Positions 1-7,899 of a stretch of 34,002 nucleotides of DNA are shown here, one piece after another. The notes beneath the pieces were generated by a model. That model saw only the letters and a program-made list of their open reading frames with translations. It did no database searches and was not told the DNA's origin. This DNA is from JABSOG01 sp041583135 (GTDB lineage Bacteria > Pseudomonadota > Gammaproteobacteria > Enterobacterales > Alteromonadaceae): assembly GCA_041583135.1 (NCBI GenBank), contig JBFHGJ010000061.1, positions 1 to 34,002 on the forward strand, in the 5' to 3' direction. The position numbers were made by a program, and so were the translations under genes. Positions within the stretch are counted from its first letter, which is position 1. Each line of letters starts with the position of its first letter.

Positions 1-815
1 GCTTTGCCTTCTTTTTTACCTTCCGCTTTTAACACTTCAGCAACTGTCATAATTTCACCTCGCATCGGTTCAGGTAAGTGTTGGCAATGTTCGATAATTC
101 GGTTGGCGTTATTGTCATTGCTCACAACAAGAATATAGTTAATCACGGTTTTTAACAAGTCTAGCGCCTGTGGGTCATTCATATCAACGCTTTGGATAAT
201 TTCAGAGAGCATAAGCAATAATGCAGAAGCATCCTGAGTTCTGCTGTACTTAAGCGCCATAGATAAAATACCAAACCATTTGAGTTGTTTAAGCTCAATA
301 TCTTTTTCTTGATTAATATCAACCAGTGGGATTTTGTCACTAAAGACATCAACCATGACCTGATGAGGATCATCAAAGCAATCAGTCAACTTTAGTGAAT
401 AAGGATAAGGCGTTTGCTGTCCATTATAAAGAACCAAGGTATAGACAGCTGGCAGCGGCTCGTTTAAAGACTTTTTACTTCGAGCCTTCAGTTTTAGCTG
501 CAACATATTGAACATATAGTGATAAACCCGAAAAGGTAAGAGCTTTTGCGGTGTCGATTGATGCTCTACAAGGAGGACAACCTTGGCGTTTCCCTTTGCT
601 TGATGATCGTTATAACAGCAGTCAAATACCATATCACTCATCGACTTATGTAACTTGCTATCGATAAATGTACCATCTTCCAGTTTCAGTGTTTCTGTGT
701 TCAAAACACTCAGCACCTTTGCTGGTAGGTGCCTCTCGAAAAAAGCTTTTGCTATTAATTTGTTTGCCATAGTTGAACGTACAAATCGATCATGGGGATC
801 CGATGCAATGTTCAT
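1..815 (-). CDS. Rpn-family recombination-promoting nuclease / putative transposase (partial)
   Basis: The reading frame is open from an ATG at 815 to the left edge, giving 271 codons, so the C-terminus is missing. The N-terminus (DRFVRSTMANKLIAKAFFE), the SDMVFDC segment near residue 68 and the VVLLVEHQS strand about 20 residues later match the PD-(D/E)XK nuclease core of the Rpn/YhgA (transposase_31) family, with D and E-x-Q as the expected metal-binding residues. Family members are DNA endonucleases that promote RecA-independent recombination, and some act in phage defence. The gene is divergent from glgP and unrelated to the glucan cluster, so it marks the cluster's border. An in-frame GTG at 827 is an alternative start. 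The ATG is preferred because it directly precedes the conserved N-terminus. The family call is firm. Activity cannot be judged without the missing C-terminal part. Confidence 0.88.
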   Translation of the reverse strand, partial: MNIASDPHDRFVRSTMANKLIAKAFFERHLPAKVLSVLNTETLKLEDGTFIDSKLHKSMSDMVFDCCYNDHQAKGNAKVVLLVEHQSTPQKLLPFRVYHYMFNMLQLKLKARSKKSLNEPLPAVYTLVLYNGQQTPYPYSLKLTDCFDDPHQVMVDVFSDKIPLVDINQEKDIELKQLKWFGILSMALKYSRTQDASALLLMLSEIIQSVDMNDPQALDLLKTVINYILVVSNDNNANRIIEHCQHLPEPMRGEIMTVAEVLKAEGKKEGK

Positions 816-848
816 ATTTATGCCCACAACTAATCTGTATATAAAAAC

Positions 849-876
849 AGTATAGTTGGGTGTGTTTTAAATGCAA
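849..876 (-). promoter_or_regulatory. Candidate sigma70 promoter of the Rpn gene
   Basis: Read on the minus strand, TTGCAT (871-876) is followed after 16 bases by TATACT (849-854). The -10 box ends 33 bases before the ATG at 815. The match to the consensus is good, but no transcript evidence is available. Confidence 0.45.
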
Positions 877-1055
877 ATGTGCAAAGCGAAAATTAGAAAC
901 ATCTTCCCATATCTAATAAGATGCGCTGTATTAGTCGCTATTGCCTGTTTGCTCAACATCCAGAGTAAAAGCTAACAGGTTGCACTGGTGCGGTTAATAA
1001 CAAAGACAGCTAATTTGCTGAAAATACAGATGATTCACCATTGTTTGCGGCTGAA

Positions 1056-1072
1056 TTACATACGTATGCAAA
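1056..1072. promoter_or_regulatory. LacI-family-type operator, upstream copy
   Basis: TTACATACGTATGCAAA contains the perfect 10-base palindrome CATACGTATG and differs at one position of 17 from the downstream copy. The palindrome with a central CG step is typical of LacI/GalR-family sites. Its TACGTA core lies 29 bases centre to centre from the next copy, close to three helical turns, which would suit cooperative binding. The regulator is not in the window. Confidence 0.7.
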
Positions 1073-1083
1073 CCCGCCACAGT

Positions 1084-1101
1084 TTTGCATACGTATGCAA
1101 A
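1084..1101. promoter_or_regulatory. LacI-family-type operator, perfect 18-bp palindrome
   Basis: TTTGCATACGTATGCAAA is a perfect palindrome ending 58 bases before the annotated glgP start and a few bases before a candidate -35 box. A bound repressor here would block or hinder polymerase. In related bacteria, maltodextrin regulators of the LacI family use sites with the same TACGTA centre. Assignment to such a regulator is inference. Confidence 0.8.
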
Positions 1102-1104
1102 TCA

Positions 1105-1133
1105 TTGCCCAAAGCCTCTAGGTTACGTACTTT
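1105..1133 (+). promoter_or_regulatory. Candidate promoter of the glgP-glgB-glgX-malQ operon
   Basis: TTGCCC (1105-1110) and TACTTT (1128-1133) are separated by 17 bases, directly downstream of the 18-bp operator. Both hexamers are imperfect, so this is a candidate only. Confidence 0.35.
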
Positions 1134-1158
1134 ATAAGTCTATAAAATCACCGTTTAG

Positions 1159-3636
1159 ATGGAGCAGGCAACCTTTATGGTCGGCAAAACTCAATCTCCT
1201 ATGACCCCTGCGCAATTTAAGAAGCGGGTTCTCCAGCATATCAACTATACCATCGGTACTCACACCGAAGGTGCCAGCAAAGAGGCTTGGTGGCGAGCAA
1301 CCGCTCTGGCCATCAATGAGTGTGTTTTTGCCAAGTTACAACAAACCCATAAGCGCCACATTGCACAAGATACCCGAGCGGTGAACTATCTCTCGTTAGA
1401 ATATCTGATGGGTCGTTTGATGTCAGATAACCTCCATAACTTAAATCTTTATTCGGTCGCTGAAAAAGCGCTTAAAGACTTAGGTCACGAACTGTCAGAC
1501 CTTGTTGAAGAAGGTCCAGACCTTGCTCTTGGTAACGGCGGCTTAGGCCGTTTAGCAGCTTGCTATCTCGACTCGCTAGCATCGCAAGACCTCCCCGCCA
1601 TCGGCTATGGTATCCATTACGAGCATGGCTTATTCAAACAGCAATTCGTTAACGGCCGTCAGGTTGAAGTGCCTGACGAATGGCGTGAATACGGTAATCC
1701 GTGGGAAGTCTGCCGCCCAGAGGCAGTGCAAGAGATACCACTGTATGGCTATGTTGAAACCAGCTATGGCTCAGACGGCGTTGAAAAGAAACGCTGGCAC
1801 GGCGGTATCACCATCAAAGGCGTGCCTTGGGATATTCCTGTTGTCGGCTATCGCGCCGAGACAGTCAACATTTTGCGCTTGTGGGAAAGCCGCGCATCGG
1901 ATCACCTCGACCTAGCAGCCTTTAACGCCGGTGCCCATCACGAAGCACTGCGCAGCAAAGTACAAGCCGAAACCGTATCGAAAATCCTCTATCCGGGTGA
2001 TGATACCGAAGAAGGTCGCGAGCTGCGCTTTGTGCAGCAATACTTCTTCTGCGCCTGCTCGGTCAGAGACATTATCAAGCGCTACCGCCGCGCTCACGGC
2101 GACGATTGGTCCCAACTCACGGCAAAAGTAGCGATTCAGCTCAATGACACTCACCCAACCATCGCGGTACTGGAACTAATGCGTGTGTTGGTCGATGACT
2201 ATGAGGTCAACTGGTCACAAGCTTGGGGCATGTGCCGTGAAATCTTTGCCTACACCAACCATACGTTATTACCCGAAGCCCTTGAAAAATGGTCGGTCAG
2301 CCTGTTTGAACGGGTTTTACCGCGCCACTTGGAACTGCTCTATCAAATCAATGAATACTTCCTCAATAACGAGGTCGATAAGCAGTGGCCGGGCGATGTT
2401 GAAAAGCGCCGCACCTTGTCGCTCATCGAAGAAGGCTCAGAGCGCATGGTTCGTATGGCGCACCTTTGTGTTGTCGCCTCCCACAAGGTCAACGGCGTCG
2501 CACAAATTCACTCGCAACTGGTTAAAAGCGACCTGTTTCCTGAGTTTGACGCACTGTGGCCAGATAAATTTATCAATGTCACCAACGGCATCACGCCAAG
2601 ACGCTGGCTCAAAGCCTGTAACCCAGATCTTGCCAAACTCATCGACACCAAGGTGAAAAGTGACTGGGCGAAAAACTTAGAAGAGTTAAACCAATTGGCC
2701 GATTATGCCAATGACGGCCAATTTCAATCGGACTTCATGGCCGTAAAACTCCAAAATAAAACAAAGCTGGCCGAAGATATCAATCGACTTACCGGCATTG
2801 AAGTCAGCCCAAATGCCATTTTTGATGTGCAGATTAAACGCCTGCATGAGTACAAGCGTCAGCACTTAAACCTGCTGCACATTATTGCGCTTTATCGCCG
2901 CCTGTTAACTGACCCGAACGACGCCATGCACCCACGGGTGTTTATCTTTGGCGCTAAGGCTGCGCCGGGTTATCACCTTGCCAAAGAGATCATTTACGCC
3001 ATCAACAAAGTGGCAGAGAAGATAAACAACGACCAGCGCATCAACAACAAGCTCAAAGTGGTGTTTTTGCCCAACTATCGCGTCACCTTGGCCGAAAAAA
3101 TCATTCCAGCGGCGGACGTTTCCGAGCAAATTTCTACCGCAGGTAAAGAAGCCTCTGGCACCGGCAATATGAAGCTGGCACTTAACGGCGCAGTGACCAT
3201 CGGCACGATGGATGGTGCCAATATTGAGATCGCCGAAGAAGTCGGCGCCGACAACATCTTTATTTTCGGCAACACCGTCGAGCAGGTAAAAGCATTAGAC
3301 GCTCAAGGCTACAACCCGCAAGCTTTCTATGAGCAAGACGAAGAATTGAAAGCCTGTCTCGACTGGCTGGATACCGACTACTTTACCCCGGGTCAACCCG
3401 GTGAATTGGCGGCAATTAAGCGCTCACTGCTAGAAGGTGGCGACCCATACAAGGCGCTGGCAGATTTTCGCTCCTATGTCGAAGCTCACCAAGCCCTTGA
3501 TGCGGCTTACAAAGACACCCAGCGCTGGGCGAAAATGGCGATCATCAACACCGCCCGCATGGGCAAGTTCACCTCAGATCGCTCTATTCGTGATTACGTC
3601 GATAACATCTGGCACTTAGAGCGCTCAGGAGCATAA
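1159..3636 (+). CDS. glgP: Glycogen/maltodextrin phosphorylase
   Basis: This 825-residue protein has the normal length for bacterial GT35 phosphorylases, which release glucose 1-phosphate from alpha-1,4-glucan chain ends using pyridoxal phosphate. The pyridoxal-phosphate signature EASGTGNMKLALNGA is present with the Schiff-base lysine at about residue 672. The N-terminal segment with NYLSLEYLMGR and the GNGGLGRLAACYLDS motif are also typical. It is the first gene of a tight operon, with glgB starting two bases after its stop. The start is uncertain. An ATG at 1177 (giving MVGKTQSP) has an AGG eight bases upstream, while the ATG at 1159 has no clear ribosome-binding site, so the shorter 819-residue form may be the real one. 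Sequence alone does not decide between glycogen and maltodextrin (MalP-type) preference. The malQ gene in the same operon suits maltodextrin turnover. Confidence 0.95.
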   Translation: MEQATFMVGKTQSPMTPAQFKKRVLQHINYTIGTHTEGASKEAWWRATALAINECVFAKLQQTHKRHIAQDTRAVNYLSLEYLMGRLMSDNLHNLNLYSVAEKALKDLGHELSDLVEEGPDLALGNGGLGRLAACYLDSLASQDLPAIGYGIHYEHGLFKQQFVNGRQVEVPDEWREYGNPWEVCRPEAVQEIPLYGYVETSYGSDGVEKKRWHGGITIKGVPWDIPVVGYRAETVNILRLWESRASDHLDLAAFNAGAHHEALRSKVQAETVSKILYPGDDTEEGRELRFVQQYFFCACSVRDIIKRYRRAHGDDWSQLTAKVAIQLNDTHPTIAVLELMRVLVDDYEVNWSQAWGMCREIFAYTNHTLLPEALEKWSVSLFERVLPRHLELLYQINEYFLNNEVDKQWPGDVEKRRTLSLIEEGSERMVRMAHLCVVASHKVNGVAQIHSQLVKSDLFPEFDALWPDKFINVTNGITPRRWLKACNPDLAKLIDTKVKSDWAKNLEELNQLADYANDGQFQSDFMAVKLQNKTKLAEDINRLTGIEVSPNAIFDVQIKRLHEYKRQHLNLLHIIALYRRLLTDPNDAMHPRVFIFGAKAAPGYHLAKEIIYAINKVAEKINNDQRINNKLKVVFLPNYRVTLAEKIIPAADVSEQISTAGKEASGTGNMKLALNGAVTIGTMDGANIEIAEEVGADNIFIFGNTVEQVKALDAQGYNPQAFYEQDEELKACLDWLDTDYFTPGQPGELAAIKRSLLEGGDPYKALADFRSYVEAHQALDAAYKDTQRWAKMAIINTARMGKFTSDRSIRDYVDNIWHLERSGA

Positions 3637-3638
3637 CC

Positions 3639-5819
3639 ATGACCATCAGCCACGATATCGCTAAGGTACTTAACGCCACACACGACCAGCCCCATCATTT
3701 TTTGGGTCTGCATCCGAGTGTTGAGAGCGGCTACCTTGAAGCAAGGACTTTTCAGCCCGGTGCTAAAGCGGTATCTGTGGTGGATAAAGCCAGCGGCAAA
3801 GTCGTGGCCAAGCTCACCGAGCAGCAAAAAAGCGGCTTATTTGTCAAAACCATCAGGCGCAAAAAAGCCTTTGATTACCAGCTTAAAATCAACTGGGGCG
3901 ATGGTGAGCAATTGCTCGATGACCCCTTTGCCTTTGGCTCGCAACTAAGCGATTTTGATATTCACCTGTTGGCAGAAGGTCGCCTCGACAAAGCCTATGA
4001 CAAGCTCGGCGGGCATTTGATTGAAGTAAACGGCGTCAAAGGTGCCAGCTTTGCAGTCTGGGCGCCTAACGCCTCTAGCGTATCTGTGGTTGGTGATTTC
4101 AACCATTGGGATGGCCGCCGTCACCCCATGAGCAACCGCAACAACAGCGGCATTTGGGATATTTTTATCCCCGGCGTCCCAGCCCTAAGCAGCTACAAAT
4201 TCGAGCTTAAAGACCAACAGGGCAAGTTGCTGCCACTTAAAGCAGACCCTTTTGGTAAAGCAGCGCAACTCAGACCCGACAATGCCTCGGTATTGGCGCC
4301 AGAGCCAAACCACCGATGGCAAGACAAACAATGGATGAGCTCTCGTGAGTTACGCAACCGTAAAGATGCCCCCATCAGCATCTACGAGGTGCACTTAGGT
4401 TCGTGGCAGCGCGATGAAAACAACCAGTATTTAAACTACCGTGAAATTGCCGACCGGCTCATACCCTACACCTTGGAAATGGGCTTTACCCACATTCAAT
4501 TAATGCCGGTCAGCGAATACCCATTTGACGGTTCATGGGGCTACCAGCCCGTTGGACTGTTTGCTCCTAGCAGCCGCTTCGGTAGTGCGGACGAGTTCCA
4601 GTACCTGGTCGATCGATGTCATATTGCAGGACTCGGCCTGCTCATCGACTGGGTACCGGGCCACTTTCCATCCGATGAGCACGGCCTTGCTCAATTTGAC
4701 GGCACGCATTTGTATGAGCACGCCGACCCAAGACAAGGCTATCATCCCGATTGGAACACCCTGATCTACAACTATGGTCGGGTTGAAGTGGCCAATTTTT
4801 TGGTCAACAGCGCCTTAGTGTGGCTCGACAAATATCATGTCGATGGCATTCGTGTAGACGCTGTCGCCTCAATGCTGTATCTCGATTACAGCCGCGAACC
4901 GGATCAGTGGATACCCAATCATCTCGGTGGCCGTGAAAACTTAGAAGCCGTGGCGTTTTTGCAGCGCTTTAATGAACAACTCTACCGCGATTATCCCGGC
5001 GCGTTTTCGGTTGCAGAAGAATCCACTGCATGGCCGGGGGTCAGCCAGCCTACCGACCAAGGTGGCCTGGGTTTTGGCTATAAGTGGAATATGGGGTGGA
5101 TGAACGACACCCTGGAGTACATGAAGCGCGACCCGGTGCACCGCCAATATCACCACAATGAAATAAGCTTTGGCCTCGTCTATGCCTTTGACGAAAACTT
5201 TATTCTACCGTTGAGCCACGATGAAGTGGTTCACGGCAAAGGCTCGATTTTAGCCAGAATGCCCGGCGACACTTGGCAGCAATTTGCCAACTTACGCGCC
5301 TACTATGGTTTTATGTGGACCCATCCGGGTAAAAAGCTGCTGTTTATGGGCAGCGAATTCGGCCAAGGCCGAGAGTGGAATTTTGAAGGCCAGCTCGACT
5401 GGCACCAGCTTGATATTCATTGGCACCGAGGGGTGCAGCAATTGGTCAAAGACCTAAACACGCTGTACAAATCAACCCCGGCGCTACACCAAAAAGACTG
5501 CGAGTCAGACGGTTTTGTCTGGCTGGATCATGAAAATGCCGCGCAGTCGGTTTACAGTTTTGTCCGCTATGGTGACTCACGAAGCCGTCCTGTGATTGTG
5601 GTCGTTAACTTCACGCCACAAACGCATCACAATTTCAGGATAGGAGCGCCGATAGCGGCCTTTTATAACGAAGTGCTCAACACCGACGCCGAGATTTACG
5701 GCGGCTCTAATCAGGGCAACGAAGGCGGCGTTCAATCCCAAGACATCCCTTGGCACGACCAGCCGCACTCACTGGAGATCACCGTGCCGCCGCTGGCCAC
5801 GGTGATATTTCAATGCTAA
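3639..5819 (+). CDS. glgB: 1,4-alpha-glucan branching enzyme
   Basis: The 726-residue protein makes alpha-1,6 branches in glycogen. It has the long N-terminal region followed by a CBM48-type domain (AVWAPNASSVSVVGDFNHWD, about residues 137-156) and a GH13 barrel. The catalytic triad is visible: nucleophile D407 in GIRVDAVASMLY, acid E460 in VAEESTAW and D528 in LSHDEVVHGKGS, in nearly the same positions as in E. coli GlgB. An AGGAG seven bases before the ATG supports the start. It lies two bases after glgP and its last seven bases overlap glgX, so the three are very probably cotranscribed and translationally coupled. The usual partners glgC and glgA for ADP-glucose synthesis are absent from the window. 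Confidence 0.97.
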   Translation: MTISHDIAKVLNATHDQPHHFLGLHPSVESGYLEARTFQPGAKAVSVVDKASGKVVAKLTEQQKSGLFVKTIRRKKAFDYQLKINWGDGEQLLDDPFAFGSQLSDFDIHLLAEGRLDKAYDKLGGHLIEVNGVKGASFAVWAPNASSVSVVGDFNHWDGRRHPMSNRNNSGIWDIFIPGVPALSSYKFELKDQQGKLLPLKADPFGKAAQLRPDNASVLAPEPNHRWQDKQWMSSRELRNRKDAPISIYEVHLGSWQRDENNQYLNYREIADRLIPYTLEMGFTHIQLMPVSEYPFDGSWGYQPVGLFAPSSRFGSADEFQYLVDRCHIAGLGLLIDWVPGHFPSDEHGLAQFDGTHLYEHADPRQGYHPDWNTLIYNYGRVEVANFLVNSALVWLDKYHVDGIRVDAVASMLYLDYSREPDQWIPNHLGGRENLEAVAFLQRFNEQLYRDYPGAFSVAEESTAWPGVSQPTDQGGLGFGYKWNMGWMNDTLEYMKRDPVHRQYHHNEISFGLVYAFDENFILPLSHDEVVHGKGSILARMPGDTWQQFANLRAYYGFMWTHPGKKLLFMGSEFGQGREWNFEGQLDWHQLDIHWHRGVQQLVKDLNTLYKSTPALHQKDCESDGFVWLDHENAAQSVYSFVRYGDSRSRPVIVVVNFTPQTHHNFRIGAPIAAFYNEVLNTDAEIYGGSNQGNEGGVQSQDIPWHDQPHSLEITVPPLATVIFQC

Positions 5820-7894
5820 CGGGTCGCCCCTACCCCTTAGGTGCCAGCTATGACGGCAAAGGCACCAACTTTGCCCTGTTCTCAGCCAATGCGGTTAAGG
5901 TTGAGTTGTGTCTGTTCGACCACGAGCGAGAGCTCAAACGTTTTGTGCTGCCGTGTAAAACCGATCAGGTTTGGCACGGCTACCTGCCCGAGGCCAAACC
6001 CGGCACGCTTTATGGCTATCGAGTTCATGGCCCATTCGACCCGCACAAAGGTCATCGCTTTAACCCCAACAAGCTGCTGCTCGACCCTTATGCCAAGCAG
6101 CTTCACGGCGAACTTATCGAGTCTGACACTCACCTCGCCTATGACGCCACCAGCTTGCAGCAAGATTTAACCTTAGACTATCGCGACAACGCCGCCTATA
6201 TGCCCAAGTGCGTAGTCACCGGTCCAATGGATAAGGCCGAACGCAAAGCGCCAAACCATGAAAGCATAATCTACGAGTTACACGTCAAAGGTTTTACCAA
6301 GCTCAACCCCAAAGTACCACAACAATTTCGCGGCACTTTCAAAGGGTTAAGCGATGACAGTGTGCTGGAGTACCTCAGCGAATTGGGCGTCAACTGTGTT
6401 GAGTTGCTGCCGGTTCACGCGTTCGCCAACGAGCCATTTTTGGCAGAAAAGGGCCTGAGCAACTACTGGGGCTATAACACCCTATCGTTCTTCTCATTGC
6501 ATCAAGCCTACAGCGCGTCAGGGCAAATCGACGAATTTAAGCACATGGTTGAGCGTTTTCATCAGCGCGATATCGAAGTGATACTCGATGTGGTCTACAA
6601 CCACACCGCCGAGGGCAATCACCTGGGGCCGACCTACAGTTTTAAAGGCATCGACAACGCCTCGTATTACATGCTCAAACCGTCCGATCCGCGCTATTAC
6701 CTAAACTATTCAGGTTGCGGCAATACCCTTGATTTGCGTCACCCAAGAGTGCTGCAAATGGTGATGGACAGCCTGCGCTATTGGGTTGAAGGCATCGGCG
6801 TTGATGGTTTTCGTTTTGATTTAGCCACCATTTTAGGCCGCGAAGGTGAAGACTTTGCCCAGCAAGGCAGCTTTTTCAACTGTGTGCGCCAAGACCCAGT
6901 GCTGGCGGGCGTAAAACTGATAGCCGAGCCTTGGGACGTTGGTCCTTGCGGCTATCAGCTTGGGCGTTTTCCCAGCAACTGGATGGAATGGAACGACCGC
7001 TTTCGCGATACCGTCCGCCGATTTTGGCGCGGCGACAGTGGCCAACTGCCCGACCTCGCCAGTCGCCTGCATGGCTCAAGCGACCTGTTTGAGCAAAAAT
7101 CCGCTTTGCCGAGCGCCAGCATCAACTATTTGAGCTGCCATGATGGATTCACCTTAAGAGATCTGGTGTGCTATGAGCAAAAGAACAACTATGCCAATGG
7201 CGAAAACAACCAAGACGGCCACAACACCTGCTTTGGCGCCAACTATGGCGTAGAAGGCCCGACGGACAATCAGGCGATCAACAAAACCCGTTTACAACAA
7301 CAGCGTAACCTGCTGGCCACGCTATTTTTAGCCCAAGGCACGCCAATGCTGCTGGCGGGCGATGAATTTGGCAACAGCCAAGGGGGCAACAACAACGCCT
7401 ACTGCCAAGACAATGAAGTCAATTGGCTGGCATGGCAACAAGACAGCGTTAAAAACCGTGCCTTAACCAGCTTTGTCAGTGAGCTGATTGCGCTGAGAAA
7501 AGTGCACCCGCTGCTTAATCGCCGGGAATATCATCACGGTCAAAACCTCTCGAAAACCCTGAAATTACCTGACATCAGCTGGCTGCATTTTGCCGGCAGG
7601 CTGATGGACGATGCCGACTGGCACAATCATGCCCTTAAAACCGTTGGCATGATGTTGGTCGATACCGACGAAGGGACTGACGATGAAGCCATATTGCTCA
7701 TTCTCAATGCCCATACCAAAGCGGTAGAGTTTACTCTGCCGCCATTGCTAGAGCAGTGGCACCTGCTGCTTGATACCGCATCAAGCCAAGGCGTTTATCA
7801 CACGCCCTATCCCACTGCCGCCAATACCGTCACCGTTAGCCCAAGAGCCACGGTGGTACTGGCCTATTCACCTAATACCAATGAAAGAGAATAA
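5813..7894 (+). CDS. glgX: Glycogen debranching enzyme (GlgX type)
   Basis: This GH13 isoamylase-like enzyme hydrolyses alpha-1,6 branches of phosphorylase-limit glycogen. The start at 5813 gives MLTGRPYPLGASYDGKGTNF, the standard GlgX N-terminus, and a 693-residue protein. A longer frame from 5750 exists but lies inside glgB and adds no conserved sequence. The catalytic residues are D336 (GFRFDLATILG), E372 (LIAEPWDVG) and D444 (LSCHDGFTLRD). The start overlaps the last seven bases of glgB and no strong ribosome-binding site is visible, so translation probably depends on coupling. malQ begins five bases after the stop. Confidence 0.96.
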   Translation: MLTGRPYPLGASYDGKGTNFALFSANAVKVELCLFDHERELKRFVLPCKTDQVWHGYLPEAKPGTLYGYRVHGPFDPHKGHRFNPNKLLLDPYAKQLHGELIESDTHLAYDATSLQQDLTLDYRDNAAYMPKCVVTGPMDKAERKAPNHESIIYELHVKGFTKLNPKVPQQFRGTFKGLSDDSVLEYLSELGVNCVELLPVHAFANEPFLAEKGLSNYWGYNTLSFFSLHQAYSASGQIDEFKHMVERFHQRDIEVILDVVYNHTAEGNHLGPTYSFKGIDNASYYMLKPSDPRYYLNYSGCGNTLDLRHPRVLQMVMDSLRYWVEGIGVDGFRFDLATILGREGEDFAQQGSFFNCVRQDPVLAGVKLIAEPWDVGPCGYQLGRFPSNWMEWNDRFRDTVRRFWRGDSGQLPDLASRLHGSSDLFEQKSALPSASINYLSCHDGFTLRDLVCYEQKNNYANGENNQDGHNTCFGANYGVEGPTDNQAINKTRLQQQRNLLATLFLAQGTPMLLAGDEFGNSQGGNNNAYCQDNEVNWLAWQQDSVKNRALTSFVSELIALRKVHPLLNRREYHHGQNLSKTLKLPDISWLHFAGRLMDDADWHNHALKTVGMMLVDTDEGTDDEAILLILNAHTKAVEFTLPPLLEQWHLLLDTASSQGVYHTPYPTAANTVTVSPRATVVLAYSPNTNERE

Positions 7895-7899
7895 CTCCC

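Larger units (their letters stand above)
816..1158. other. Divergent intergenic region, Rpn gene / glg operon
   Basis: This 343-base gap contains no plausible gene. It holds the Rpn promoter at its left side and two LacI-type operators plus a candidate glg promoter at its right side. The middle (about 880-1050) shows only a short CATCTT/AAGATG inverted repeat and nothing else that I can interpret. Confidence 0.7.

Noticed and set aside
1124..1129. Third TACGTA before glgP as an operator
   Set aside because: The flanks are not palindromic beyond the core (GGTTACGTACTT).
5750..5812. Upstream extension of glgX from an ATG at 5750
   Set aside because: It lies inside the glgB coding end, is read in another frame of it, and adds 21 residues with no similarity to GlgX; the ATG at 5813 gives the canonical N-terminus.
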